From Pseudonocardia petroleophila (GTDB taxonomy: Bacteria > Actinomycetota > Actinomycetes > Mycobacteriales > Pseudonocardiaceae), in assembly GCF_014235185.1 (NCBI RefSeq), contig NZ_CP060131.1:2797501-2861500 (forward strand): 64,000 nt of DNA, given 5' to 3'. Under the pieces are notes generated by a model. The model saw only the letters and a list, made by a program, of their open reading frames with translations. It did not search any database and was not told the origin of the DNA. The position numbers and the translations under genes are program-made. Shown here one piece after another: positions 29,844 through 38,268 of the stretch. Numbering within the stretch: position 1 is the stretch's first letter; each line of letters starts with the position of its first letter.

Positions 29844-30623
29844 GTGACCGAATTCGTGAAGCTCGAGGTCGAGGGTGGGGTCGGGACGATCCGGCTGGAC
29901 CGCCCGCCGATGAACGCGATCAGCCGCCAGGTGCAGGAGGAGCTGCTCGCCGTCTCCGCCGAGGCCGCGCAGCGCGCGGACGTGCGCGCGGTGGTGCTCT
30001 ACGGCGGGGAGAAGGTGCTCGCGGCGGGCGCCGACGTCAAGGAGATGGCGAACATGAGCTACGCCGACATGTCGGCGGTCGCCCGCCGGCTCTCGGCCGG
30101 CTTCGGCGCCCTCTCGACGATCCCGAAGCCGACGGTCGCGGCGATCACCGGCTACGCGCTCGGCGGCGGCCTGGAGGTCGCACTCGGCTGCGACCGGCGC
30201 GTCTGCGGCGACAACGCCAAGCTCGGACAGCCCGAGATCCTGCTCGGGATCATCCCCGGCGGTGGCGGCACGCAGCGCCTCACCCGCCTGATCGGCGCCC
30301 CGAAGGCCAAGGACCTGATCTTCACCGGCCGCATGGTGAAGGCGCAGGAGGCCCTGGAGATCGGGCTGGTCGACGAGGTCGTGCCGGCCGACGAGGTCTA
30401 CGCCGCCGCCCGTCGCTGGGCCGAGCAGTTCGTCAACGCCCCGGCCGTGGCGCTGGCCGCAGCGAAGAAGGCCATCGACGGCGGCCTGGACACCGACCTG
30501 CGCACCGGGCTCGACCTGGAGGCCGAGGTGTTCGCCGCCCTGTTCGCCACGGACGACCGGAAGATCGGCATGGACTCCTTCGTGGCCAACGGCCCGGGCA
30601 AGGCGGAGTTCACCGGTCGCTGA
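29844..30623 (+). CDS. Enoyl-CoA hydratase/isomerase family protein
   Basis: The protein has 259 residues and the crotonase fold: the oxyanion-hole segment AAGADVKEMAN, GYALGGGLEVALGCDRRV, and QPEILLGIIPGGGGTQRLTRLIG with a catalytic-Glu position in PEILLG. These features fit a true hydratase adding water to 2-enoyl-CoA. TAGGGT (29831-29836) lies 7 nt upstream of the GTG start. It is probably involved in beta-oxidation; no partner enzyme is adjacent, so the substrate is open. Downstream is a methyltransferase gene after 66 bp. Confidence 0.92.
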   Translation: MTEFVKLEVEGGVGTIRLDRPPMNAISRQVQEELLAVSAEAAQRADVRAVVLYGGEKVLAAGADVKEMANMSYADMSAVARRLSAGFGALSTIPKPTVAAITGYALGGGLEVALGCDRRVCGDNAKLGQPEILLGIIPGGGGTQRLTRLIGAPKAKDLIFTGRMVKAQEALEIGLVDEVVPADEVYAAARRWAEQFVNAPAVALAAAKKAIDGGLDTDLRTGLDLEAEVFAALFATDDRKIGMDSFVANGPGKAEFTGR

Positions 30624-30689
30624 CGCGGCCGCCGCGCGCACCCCGCGTCGCCGCGGCGTGCGCGCGGCCGCTCTGGAATGCTGTTACCC

Positions 30690-31655
30690 ATGAGTACGGA
30701 CCCGGCCCCGAACCCGCACGCCACCGCCGAGCAGGTGGAGGCGGCGCGGCACGACGCCAAGCTCGCGAACGTGCTCTACCACGACTGGGAGGCCGGCTCC
30801 TACGACGAGAAGTGGTCGATCTCCTACGACGAGCGCTGCATCACCTACGCCGCCGACCGCTTCCGGCTCGTGGCCGGGGACACCGGGTGGCCGTACGGGC
30901 GGGCGTTGGAGCTGGGCAGCGGCACCGGGTTCTTCCTGCTCAACCTCATGCAGGCCGGGGTCGCGACGCGGGGGTCGGTCACCGACCTGTCGCCCGGGAT
31001 GGTCGGGGCCGCGCTGCGCAACGCCGAGCACCTGGGCCTCGACGTCGACGGGCGGGTCGCCGACGCCGAGCGCATCCCCTACGACGACGCCACCTTCGAC
31101 CTCGTCGTCGGGCACGCGGTGCTGCACCACATCCCCGACGTCGAGCTCGCGCTGCGCGAGGTGCTGCGGGTGCTCAAGCCGGGCGGGCGGTTCGTGTTCG
31201 CGGGCGAGCCGACGCGGATCGGCGACGCGTACGCCCGCCGGCTCGGGGCGCTCACCTGGAAGGCCACCACGACGCTGACGAAGCTGCCCCCGCTGCAGGG
31301 GTGGCGGCGGCCGCAGACCGAGCTCGACGAGTCGTCGCGGGCCGCGGCGCTCGAGGCCGTCGTCGACATCCACGTGTTCGACCCCGCCGAGCTGGAGGAC
31401 ACCGCACGGCGCGCCGGGGCGATGGACGCGCGGGTCGTCACCGAGGAGTTCAGCGCGGCGATGCTGGGCTGGCCGGTGCGCACGTTCGAGGCCGCGGTGC
31501 CCCCCGGGAAGCTCGGGATGCGCTGGGCGATGTTCGCCTACCGCAGCTGGCAGCGGCTGTCCTGGCTCGACGAGAACGTGCTGTCCCGGGTCGTGCCGCG
31601 CGCGTGGTTCTACAACGCGCTGGTGACCGGGATCAAGGGCGGGCCGGTCGGGTAG
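30690..31655 (+). CDS. Class I SAM-dependent methyltransferase (UbiE/menaquinone-like)
   Basis: The protein has 321 residues. A helical cap (residues 1-60, NVLYHDWEAGSYDEKWSISYDERC) precedes a Rossmann methyltransferase: ALELGSGTGFFLLNL is motif I, VADAERIPYDDATFDLVVGHAVLHHIPD holds motifs II/III, and LRVLKPGGRFVFAGEP the post motif. The target is unknown; small molecules or polyketide/lipid-like substrates are typical of the type with long C-terminal regions. I start at the ATG at 30690, since MSTDPAPN is a usual N-terminus; an ATG at 30678 in the same frame is possible. No operon partner is evident. Confidence 0.88.
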   Translation: MSTDPAPNPHATAEQVEAARHDAKLANVLYHDWEAGSYDEKWSISYDERCITYAADRFRLVAGDTGWPYGRALELGSGTGFFLLNLMQAGVATRGSVTDLSPGMVGAALRNAEHLGLDVDGRVADAERIPYDDATFDLVVGHAVLHHIPDVELALREVLRVLKPGGRFVFAGEPTRIGDAYARRLGALTWKATTTLTKLPPLQGWRRPQTELDESSRAAALEAVVDIHVFDPAELEDTARRAGAMDARVVTEEFSAAMLGWPVRTFEAAVPPGKLGMRWAMFAYRSWQRLSWLDENVLSRVVPRAWFYNALVTGIKGGPVG

Positions 31656-31698
31656 TCCTACGGATCCCGGCCACCGGCGCGGACGCGAGGATGGCGGC

Positions 31699-32151
31699 AT
31701 GACCGCACTGCGCAGGCGCCTCCCCGTGCTCGTGGGCGCCGTCAGCGCGGCCCTCGCCGTGGTGCTGGCCGTCGCGGCCGGCCTGCTCGCCGCCCAGTCC
31801 GCGCCGACCGAGACCCTCGCCCAGGCGCGCACGCACCTGACCGGGCTCGTGCTCGGCGTCGGCGGGGCGGGGGAGCCAGTCGTCGCCGAGGGGGCCGCGT
31901 GCCCGTGGCTGGGGATCGGGCCGGCCAGCCGCCAGGTGCGCCCGCGGGTGGAGCTGCACGTGCCGGGCGACCCCTCCGCCGTCCTCGACGCGGCGGCGCG
32001 GGCGGGCGAGGTCGTCGAGCGCGGCGCGGCGGGGGTCGAGGTCCGGGCCGCGGGTGGCTACGTTCTCACCGTCCGGTCGTCGCAGGGGGGCGAGGTCGTG
32101 CTGGTGGGGGAGTCGCCGTGCGTGTGGCCGGGCGGGACGCGCACGCCGTGA
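31699..32151 (+). CDS. Hypothetical secreted or membrane-anchored protein coupled to a histidine kinase
   Basis: The protein has 150 residues. A basic N-terminus and one hydrophobic span (VLVGAVSAALAVVLAVAAGLLAA) form a signal anchor, and the remaining about 115 residues would lie outside the membrane. Two cysteines (AACPWLG and SPCVWPGG) could form a disulfide. GAGGAT lies 6 nt before the ATG. The stop overlaps the GTG of the histidine kinase by four bases, so this protein is produced with the two-component system and may act as an accessory sensor of it. I do not recognise the family. Confidence 0.75.
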   Translation: MTALRRRLPVLVGAVSAALAVVLAVAAGLLAAQSAPTETLAQARTHLTGLVLGVGGAGEPVVAEGAACPWLGIGPASRQVRPRVELHVPGDPSAVLDAAARAGEVVERGAAGVEVRAAGGYVLTVRSSQGGEVVLVGESPCVWPGGTRTP

Positions 32152-33266
32152 ACGAGGCCGAGCGCCCGCTGGAGCCGCTCTGGCGCGGGTTGCTGTTCTA
32201 CCGCGTGCTGACGCTGGTCAGCACCACCGTCGTCGTGCTCGTGACGCTCGACGACTTCGCGTCCCCGGCCGGTGCCGTCGCGGTGCAGGCGGGGATGGCC
32301 GCGTGGACCGCGTTCCTCGCCCGCGGCTACTTCGGCGGGCGGCCGCGGCGGCGGCTCGCGCTCGTCGACCTGGTCGTCACCTGCGGGGTGATCGCGACGA
32401 CGCCGCTGGTGCAGTCGGCCGCCCAGATCGCCGCGGACGCCCCCGTCTCCGGCTCGATCTGGACGCCGTGCGCGGTGCTCGCGTGCGCGCTGGCCTCCGG
32501 GCTGCGCGGCGGCCTCGGCGGCGCGGTGGTGCTGTGCTCGGTGCTGCTGGCGGTGTCGGCGCGCTGGCAGGACGAGGTCGGCGACATCCAGCTCATCGTG
32601 CTCGTCGCGGCGAGCATCGGGTTCGCCTCGACGGTGCTGCGCCGCCAGGCCGAGCGGCTGCGCGTCGCGGTGGCCTCGCAGGCCGCGATGGCCGAGCGCG
32701 AGCGCCTCGCCCGCGCCGTCCACGACGGGGTGCTGCAGGTGCTCGGCTACGTCCACCGGCGCGGCGCGGCCATGGGCGGCGACGCCGGGACGCTCGCGGT
32801 GCTGGCCGGGGAGCAGGAGGTCGCGCTGCGGACGCTGCTCACCACCGGCGGCGCCCCGACCGACGACCACGGCGACCGCGACCTCGCCGACGCCGTGCGC
32901 ATGCTGGGGTCCGCCCGCGTCAGCGTCTCCACCCCCGCCTACGCGATCCGGATGCCGGCGCGCGTCGTCGAGGAGCTGGTGGCCGTCGTCGGGGCGGCGC
33001 TGGCGAACGTGGCGCTGCACGTCGGCCCGGACGCGCCCGCGTGGGTGCTCGTCGAGGACCTGGGCGACGCGGTCGAGGTCAGCGTGCGCGACGAGGGCCC
33101 CGGCATCCCCGACGGGCGGCTCGCGGCGGCGGCGGAGCAGGGGCGCCTCGGGGTGTCGCGGTCGATGGTCGGCCGCGTGCGCGACCTGGGGGGCACGATC
33201 ACGTGCGAGACCGGGCCCGGCCGGGGCACCGAGTGGATCGTCCGGATGGCGAGGGAGAACGCATGA
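32148..33266 (+). CDS. Sensor histidine kinase (MacS/NarL-partner type)
   Basis: The protein has 372 residues. About five hydrophobic segments (residues 15-155) form a membrane sensor with little outside the bilayer. A HisKA_3-type dimerisation helix follows, with RLARAVHDGVLQVLGYV placing the phosphoacceptor His near residue 190. The HATPase domain has a weak N box (AALANVALHVG) and a clear G1 box (DEGPGIPDG) and G2 region (TGPGRGTEW). The start overlaps the previous gene (GTGA), and its stop overlaps the response-regulator ATG (ATGA), so three genes are coupled. The signal is unknown. Similarity is to actinobacterial MacS kinases. Confidence 0.9.
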   Translation: MNEAERPLEPLWRGLLFYRVLTLVSTTVVVLVTLDDFASPAGAVAVQAGMAAWTAFLARGYFGGRPRRRLALVDLVVTCGVIATTPLVQSAAQIAADAPVSGSIWTPCAVLACALASGLRGGLGGAVVLCSVLLAVSARWQDEVGDIQLIVLVAASIGFASTVLRRQAERLRVAVASQAAMAERERLARAVHDGVLQVLGYVHRRGAAMGGDAGTLAVLAGEQEVALRTLLTTGGAPTDDHGDRDLADAVRMLGSARVSVSTPAYAIRMPARVVEELVAVVGAALANVALHVGPDAPAWVLVEDLGDAVEVSVRDEGPGIPDGRLAAAAEQGRLGVSRSMVGRVRDLGGTITCETGPGRGTEWIVRMARENA

Positions 33267-33913
33267 CCGACGAGATCACCGTGATGGTCGTCGACGACCA
33301 CCCGATCTGGCGCGAGGGCGTGGCCCGCGACCTCACCGAGCGCGGGCTGCAGGTCGTCGCCACCGCCCCCGACGCGGCGGCGGCCGTCCGGATCGCGCTG
33401 GCCACGCGCCCGCAGGTGGTGCTGATGGACCTCAACCTCGGCGCCACCTCCGGCGTCGAGGCCATCGAGGGGATCCTCGCGAAGCTGCCGGGGACCCGCG
33501 TGCTCGTGCTCTCGCAGAGCGGCGAGCAGGCCGACGTCCTCGAGGCGGTGAAGGCGGGGGCGACGGGCTACCTGGTGAAGTCGGCGGGGGTCGAGGAGCT
33601 GCTGGCCGCGGTGCGGCGCACGGCGGCCGGGTTCCCGGTGTTCACGCCGGGGCTGGCCGGGCTGGTGCTGGGGGAGTACCGGCGCCTCGCCGGCGAGCCC
33701 GCGGCCGAGGAGGCCCCGGTGCTGACCGAGCGCGAGACCGAGGTGCTGCGGCTGGTCGCGAAGGGCCTCACCGCCAAGCAGATCGGGGAGCGGCTCGTCG
33801 TCTCGCACCGCACGGTGGAGAGCCACGTGCAGAACACCCTGCGCAAGCTCCAGCTGCACAACCGCGTGCAGCTCGTGCGCTACGCGATCGACCAGGGGCT
33901 GGCCGACGACTGA
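33263..33913 (+). CDS. LuxR/NarL-type response regulator
   Basis: The protein has 216 residues. The receiver carries the acidic pair in MVVDDHPIWREGV, the phosphoacceptor Asp in VVLMDLNLG (about residue 55), and the conserved Lys in ATGYLVKSAG. After an Ala-rich linker the C-terminal helix-turn-helix reads LTERETEVLRLVAKGLTAKQIGERL ... SHRTVESHVQNTLRKL. All residues needed for phosphotransfer from the upstream kinase are present. ATG overlaps the kinase stop by four bases. It is followed 72 bp later by a related LuxR protein with a defective receiver. Confidence 0.93.
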   Translation: MTDEITVMVVDDHPIWREGVARDLTERGLQVVATAPDAAAAVRIALATRPQVVLMDLNLGATSGVEAIEGILAKLPGTRVLVLSQSGEQADVLEAVKAGATGYLVKSAGVEELLAAVRRTAAGFPVFTPGLAGLVLGEYRRLAGEPAAEEAPVLTERETEVLRLVAKGLTAKQIGERLVVSHRTVESHVQNTLRKLQLHNRVQLVRYAIDQGLADD

Positions 33914-33985
33914 GCCCCACCTCCCGGACGGGTGACCGGCCCGTCGGGAGGTCCGGCGTCGTGTCCGGGATGCCATGATCGGACC

Positions 33986-34579
33986 ATGATCGGGCGGATG
34001 GCCGTGTCCGCCGTGCTGCTGCACGGCCACGCCCGCGCCGAGGGGCTGCGCGCCGAGGGGATCGCGGTGCTCGGCGTCGTCGACGCGGTGGCCGACGCGC
34101 TGGCCCTGCGCCCCGACGTGCTCGTCGTCGACCTGACCGGGCCCGACGCGCTCGCCGACATCGCGGCGGCCAGCGACGACGGCGCCGCCGTGCTGGCCGT
34201 GTCGGGCTCCGGGGAGCACACGGAGGTGCTCGCCGCGGTGCGGGCGGGCGCGACCGGGTACGTCGTCGACGGCGGCCGCCCGTGGGACGTCGCCGACGCC
34301 GTGGCGCGCCTGGCCGCGGGCGAGCCCGCGTACGGTCCGGGGCTCGCGGCGACCGTGCTGGAGGCGAGCGGCGGCGCGGCCCCCGACGTGCGGCTGACCG
34401 GGCGCGAGTCCGACGTGCTGCGGCTGGTCGTGGAGGGTCTGACGGCCCGCCAGGTCGCCACCCGGCTCGGCCTCTCGCCCCGGACGGTGGAGAACCACGT
34501 GCAGCACCTGCTGCGCAAGCTGCCGGTGAGCAACCGGGCCGCCCTCGTCCGGTACGCGATCGAGCACGGCCTGGCCTGA
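33986..34579 (+). CDS. LuxR-family regulator with degenerate receiver domain
   Basis: The protein has 197 residues. The C-terminal helix-turn-helix (LTGRESDVLRLVVEGLTARQVATRLG ... RTVENHVQHLLRKL) is intact and close to that of the gene just upstream. In the receiver half the strand-1 acidic pair is lost (AVLLHGHARAEGL instead of VVDDHPIWREGV) and the conserved Lys is replaced (ATGYVVDGG instead of ATGYLVKSA), while the Asp in VLVVDLTG remains. This looks like a phosphorylation-independent pseudo-receiver, perhaps a diverged duplicate that dimerises with or competes against its neighbour. The start could be the ATG at 33986 or at 33998 a few codons later. Confidence 0.85.
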   Translation: MIGRMAVSAVLLHGHARAEGLRAEGIAVLGVVDAVADALALRPDVLVVDLTGPDALADIAAASDDGAAVLAVSGSGEHTEVLAAVRAGATGYVVDGGRPWDVADAVARLAAGEPAYGPGLAATVLEASGGAAPDVRLTGRESDVLRLVVEGLTARQVATRLGLSPRTVENHVQHLLRKLPVSNRAALVRYAIEHGLA

Positions 34580-34591
34580 GCGGCGCGGCCG

Positions 34592-35518
34592 TCAGCCGAG
34601 CCGGCCCACCCGCTCCAGGACGTCGGCGAGCACCGCGTCGAACTCGGCGTCCAGCGCCACCCGCACGGCGGGCCCCTCGCCCCCGGGGACGGTCGCGCCG
34701 CGGGCGGGGCCGAGGTCGCAGGCCACCTGCACCGGCATCCCCTCGGGCCGCAGGGTGCCGGGCCGGATCGCCTCCAGCACCGCGACGGCGTCGTGCAGCG
34801 CCACCGCGTCGACGCCGTAGCGGGTGCGGAAGGCCGCCCGGTAGTGCCCGACGACCTCCGCCAGCCGGTGCCCGCGGGAGCCGCCCGCGTCGAGGGCGGC
34901 GACCCAGTCCGGCCCGGCCGTGCAGCGGTGCGTCAGGTCCAGCGGGACCATCGTGACCGGCACGTCGGCCTGGGTCAGCACGCGGTGCGCGGCCTCGGGG
35001 TCGCAGTGCGCGTTGAACTCCGCGGCCCCGGTGACGTTGCCCGCGCCCAGCGAGCCGCCCATCCACACGATCCGCCCGATCCGCGGCACCAGCTCGGGGT
35101 GCACGGCGAGCAGCAGCGCGACGTTGGTGAGCGGGCCGATCGGGGCGATCGTGACGGGCTCGGCCGCGTCCCGCAGCACCCCGGCCATCACGGCGACGGC
35201 GCCGCGCGGGTCGGGCTCCGCCGCGGGGTCGGGCAGGGCCGACGCGTGGCCGCCGAGGCCGTCGCCGCCGTGCCACTGCTCGGCGCGCTCGGCCCGGTCG
35301 TGCACCAGCGGCCGGGCGGCCCCCGCCGCGACCGGGACGTCGGGGCGACCGGCGAGCGCGAGCACCCGCCCCGCGTTGCGCGTGGTCTGCGTCAGCGCGA
35401 CGTTGCCGAAGACGGTGGTGACGGCGCGCAGGTCCACCTCGGGCGAGGCCACGGCCAGCATCAGCGCGATGGCGTCGTCGACCCCGGGGTCGGTGTCGAT
35501 GATCAACGGGATCGGCAT
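34592..35518 (-). CDS. Inosine/uridine-preferring nucleoside hydrolase
   Basis: The protein has 308 residues. The N-terminal IIDTDPGVDDAIALMLA is the calcium-binding signature of the IUNH family. TIAPIGPLTNVALLL, WMGGSLGAGNVTGAAEFNAHCDPEAA and VPLDLTHRC follow in the usual order, and HDAVAVLEAI near the C-terminus gives the late Asp ligand. It hydrolyses N-ribosyl bonds of nucleosides to free base and ribose. TACGCT (35525-35530, minus strand) lies 6 nt before the ATG, so the transcript should be leaderless. It is divergent from an NMT1/THI5-like importer, which may deliver a nucleoside-like or pyrimidine substrate. Confidence 0.93.
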   Translation of the reverse strand: MPIPLIIDTDPGVDDAIALMLAVASPEVDLRAVTTVFGNVALTQTTRNAGRVLALAGRPDVPVAAGAARPLVHDRAERAEQWHGGDGLGGHASALPDPAAEPDPRGAVAVMAGVLRDAAEPVTIAPIGPLTNVALLLAVHPELVPRIGRIVWMGGSLGAGNVTGAAEFNAHCDPEAAHRVLTQADVPVTMVPLDLTHRCTAGPDWVAALDAGGSRGHRLAEVVGHYRAAFRTRYGVDAVALHDAVAVLEAIRPGTLRPEGMPVQVACDLGPARGATVPGGEGPAVRVALDAEFDAVLADVLERVGRLG

Positions 35519-35544
35519 GGCGTCAGCGTAGGGGGGTTTCCCGG

Positions 35545-35590
35545 CCGTAACCGTCCGTTAACCGCCTGGCGCCGTCGGGGTTCCTAGATT
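35545..35590. promoter_or_regulatory. Direct repeat and -10-like element between nucleoside hydrolase and importer genes
   Basis: CCGTAACCG (35545-35553) and CCGTTAACCG (35555-35564) are near-direct repeats one turn apart, resembling a tandem operator. TAGATT (35585-35590) could be a -10 for the importer operon, leaving a leader of about 48 nt to the ATG at 35646. No riboswitch-like conserved core was seen in the leader. Confidence 0.35.
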
Positions 35591-35645
35591 CACCGGGTCG
35601 ACGGCCGTCCCCCGCTCGCCGTCACCCGATGTCAGGAGTCCCCGC

Positions 35646-36698
35646 ATGATCGTGTCCCGTCGTGACGTGTTCCGCCTCACCGGCCTCGGCGCCGCCGGGT
35701 GGGTGCTGACGGCCTGCGGGGGCGGGTCGGCGTCGTCGGCCCCGGCGGCGGGGGGCGGATCGCTCGGCGAGGTCTCGGTGCAGCTGTCGTGGATCAAGAA
35801 CATCGAGTTCGGCGGCGAGTTCATGGCCGACTCGAAGGGCTACTACACCGAGGCGGGCCTGTCCGGCGTCGAGCTGGTGAGCGGGCCCGTCGACAGCGCC
35901 GACGCCCTCGTGCTCGCCGGCAACGTCACCGTCGGCGTCTCCGCCCCGGACGCCACCGCCCGCTTCATCGTCGAGCAGGGCGCCCCGCTGAAGATCATCG
36001 GCAACACGTTCCAGAAGAACCCGTTCTGCATCCTCTCGCTCGAGGAGGGCACCCCGATCCGCACGCCGGCCGACCTCGTCGGCAAGCGCGTCGGCATCCA
36101 GGCCGGCACCAACCAGCAGATCTTCGCCGGGCTGCTGGCGGCGAACGGGATCGACCCGGCGTCGGTCGAGCAGGTCGTGGTCCAGTACGAGCCGACGCCG
36201 CTCACGGAGAAGACCGTCGACGGCTTCATGTCCTTCCTCACCAACGAGCCGTTCCTGGTGAAGGCCGACGGCTTCACGCCCGTCACGCTCGCCTTCGCCG
36301 ACAACGGGCTGCCGCTGACGTCGGAGTCGTTCGTCGTGCTGCAGGAGACGATCGACGACCGGCGCGACACGCTCAAGGCCTTCCTGCTCGCCGAGGTCCG
36401 CGGCTGGAACGACGCCGTCGCCGACCCGGCCGCCGCGGCCGCGCTCGCCGTGAACACCTACGGCGCCGACCTCGGGCTCGACCTGCCCGGCCAGACCGAG
36501 CAGGCCATCGCGCAGAACGACCTGATCGTCAGCCCGGACACCGCCGTCAACGGCCTGTTCACCGCCACCGACGCCGCGATCGCCGACGTCATCGAGGCCC
36601 TGTCGGTCATCGGCATCACCATCACCGCCGAGGAGCTGTTCGACTTCTCGCTCCTCGACGAGGTGTACGCGGAGAACCCCGGGCTGATCGTCGGATGA
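35646..36698 (+). CDS. ABC transporter substrate-binding lipoprotein, NMT1/THI5-like
   Basis: The protein has 350 residues. The N-terminus has a twin-arginine-like [10 protein letters not shown] stretch and an LTAC lipobox with Cys at about 25, so it is probably a Tat-exported lipoprotein. The mature part begins [25 protein letters not shown], typical of the NMT1/THI5-like family that includes binding proteins for HMP/thiamine precursors, riboflavin, alkanesulfonates and pyrimidines. The ligand cannot be fixed from sequence. The gap to the next gene is absent (ATGA overlap), and an ATPase and two permeases follow. GTCAGGAGTC before the ATG provides an AGGAG ribosome-binding site. Confidence 0.9.
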   Translation: MIVSRRDVFRLTGLGAAGWVLTACGGGSASSAPAAGGGSLGEVSVQLSWIKNIEFGGEFMADSKGYYTEAGLSGVELVSGPVDSADALVLAGNVTVGVSAPDATARFIVEQGAPLKIIGNTFQKNPFCILSLEEGTPIRTPADLVGKRVGIQAGTNQQIFAGLLAANGIDPASVEQVVVQYEPTPLTEKTVDGFMSFLTNEPFLVKADGFTPVTLAFADNGLPLTSESFVVLQETIDDRRDTLKAFLLAEVRGWNDAVADPAAAAALAVNTYGADLGLDLPGQTEQAIAQNDLIVSPDTAVNGLFTATDAAIADVIEALSVIGITITAEELFDFSLLDEVYAENPGLIVG

Positions 36699-37510
36699 CC
36701 TCCACCGCCGCCCGCTCCACCCTCGACCCCGCCGCCCAGCCGGCGTCGGCCACCGGCATCCACATCCGGGGGCTGACGAAGACGTTCACGATGGGCCGCA
36801 CCGCGGTGGAGGCGCTCGCGCCCGTCGACCTCGGCACGGTGCAGAACTCGTTCCTGTCGCTGCTGGGGCCGTCGGGGTGCGGGAAGTCGACGATCCTGCG
36901 GATCCTCGCCGGCCTGGAGTCCCCGACGGCGGGCGAGGCGCTGATCAACGGCCGCTCGACCCGCGAGATCCAGCGCGACCACCAGCTCGGCATCGCGTTC
37001 CAGGAGGCGGCGCTGCTGCCGTGGCGCAGCGTCGCGGGCAACATCCGGCTGCCGCTGGAGGTCGCCGGGATCACGCCGGAGCCCGGTCTGGTCGAGGGGC
37101 TGATCGAGCTGGTCGGGCTCACCGGGTTCGAGAGGGCGAAGCCCGCCCAGCTCTCCGGCGGCATGCGCCAGCGCGTCGCGATCGCCCGCTGCCTGGTCGT
37201 GCAGCCGACGGTGATGCTGCTCGACGAGCCCTTCGGCGCCCTCGACGACATGACGCGCCAGCGCCTCAACGTCGAGCTGCTGCGGATCTGGACCGAGCGC
37301 CCGGCCACCACGCTGATGGTCACGCACGGCATCTCCGAGGCGGTGTTCCTGTCCGACGTGGTGGCGGTGATGAGCGCGCGGCCGGGCCGGATCGCCGAGC
37401 TGGTGGAGATCGACCTGCCCCGGCCGCGGCACCCCGACCTCATGCGCACCCCGGAGTTCCACGCCTACGTCGACCGGCTCTCCGAGATCCTCTTCGGGGG
37501 CGCGGAATGA
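36695..37510 (+). CDS. ABC transporter ATP-binding protein (nitrate/sulfonate/taurine class)
   Basis: The protein has 271 residues. A poorly conserved 22-residue N-terminal extension precedes Walker [10 protein letters not shown] (about 65-73), the Q-loop [12 protein letters not shown], signature [13 protein letters not shown], Walker [14 protein letters not shown] and the H-loop MVTHGISEA. The E-A-A-L-L-P-W pattern after the Q-loop is typical of SsuB/TauB/ThiZ-type importers, consistent with the NMT1/THI5-like binding protein. Start and stop both overlap neighbouring genes by four bases (ATGA), indicating tight co-translation within the four-gene importer operon. Confidence 0.95.
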   Translation: MTSTAARSTLDPAAQPASATGIHIRGLTKTFTMGRTAVEALAPVDLGTVQNSFLSLLGPSGCGKSTILRILAGLESPTAGEALINGRSTREIQRDHQLGIAFQEAALLPWRSVAGNIRLPLEVAGITPEPGLVEGLIELVGLTGFERAKPAQLSGGMRQRVAIARCLVVQPTVMLLDEPFGALDDMTRQRLNVELLRIWTERPATTLMVTHGISEAVFLSDVVAVMSARPGRIAELVEIDLPRPRHPDLMRTPEFHAYVDRLSEILFGGAE

Positions 37511-38268
37511 CCCGTTCGCGGCTCGGCGGGCTCGCAGGCGTGCTGGTGATCGTCGCCGTCTGGTGGCTCGCCTCGATCGCGCTGTTCCGGGGCAGCGGGT
37601 CGATCCCGACCCCGCCGTCGGTGTTCGCCGAGTTCGCCGACCCGCAGCGCTGGTCCTCGACGGTCACCAACGCCACGTCGACGGTGTCGGCCGCCGCACA
37701 GGGCTACCTGTGGGGCAACCTCGCCGCGATCGCGCTGGCCGTGCTCGTGCTGCTGGTCCCGCGGCTGGAGGCACTGGCCAACCAGGTCGCGATCGTCAGC
37801 TACTGCATCCCGCTCGTCGCGATCGGGCCGGTGATCGTCATCGTCGCGGGCCGCGACGCGCCGAACGGCGCCTCGATCGTGCTGGCCGCGATGAGCGTGT
37901 TCTTCACGACGGTCGTCGGCTGCCTGGTCGGGCTGCGGGCGGCCCCGCGGGCCAGCATCGACCTGGTGCGGGCCTACGGCGGCTCGGCGTGGACGACGCT
38001 GCGCAAGGTCCGGGTGATCTCCGCGCTGCCCAGCCTGTTCGCCGCGCTGCGGATCGCCGCGCCCGCCGCGTTCCTCGGCGCGATCCTCGCCGAGTACCTG
38101 GGCAGCGGCGGGGACTCCACGCTGGGCCGGGCGCTGATCGCCGCGCAGACGCAGTCGGACGCCCCGCTGCTGTGGTACCTCGCGCTGGTCAGCGGCCTCA
38201 TCTCGGGCATCGGGTACCTGCTGGTCGGGCTGGTCGCGCGGGTCGTGACGCCCTGGACGAGCGCGTGA
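37507..38268 (+). CDS. ABC transporter permease (first of pair)
   Basis: The protein has 253 residues with about six hydrophobic helices. [46 protein letters not shown] contains the EAA-type cytoplasmic loop that docks on the ATPase, in the SsuC/TauC subfamily form. The start overlaps the ATPase stop (ATGA), and its stop overlaps the second permease (GTGA). Together with the next gene it would form a heterodimeric channel, which is less common than the homodimer in this importer class but known for riboflavin and pyrimidine-precursor systems. Confidence 0.92.
   Translation: MTRSRLGGLAGVLVIVAVWWLASIALFRGSGSIPTPPSVFAEFADPQRWSSTVTNATSTVSAAAQGYLWGNLAAIALAVLVLLVPRLEALANQVAIVSYCIPLVAIGPVIVIVAGRDAPNGASIVLAAMSVFFTTVVGCLVGLRAAPRASIDLVRAYGGSAWTTLRKVRVISALPSLFAALRIAAPAAFLGAILAEYLGSGGDSTLGRALIAAQTQSDAPLLWYLALVSGLISGIGYLLVGLVARVVTPWTSA

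Noticed and set aside
35519..35645. TPP or other vitamin riboswitch before the NMT1/THI5-like importer
   Set aside because: The leader is too short and lacks the conserved CTGAGA and ACCTGA-type blocks.
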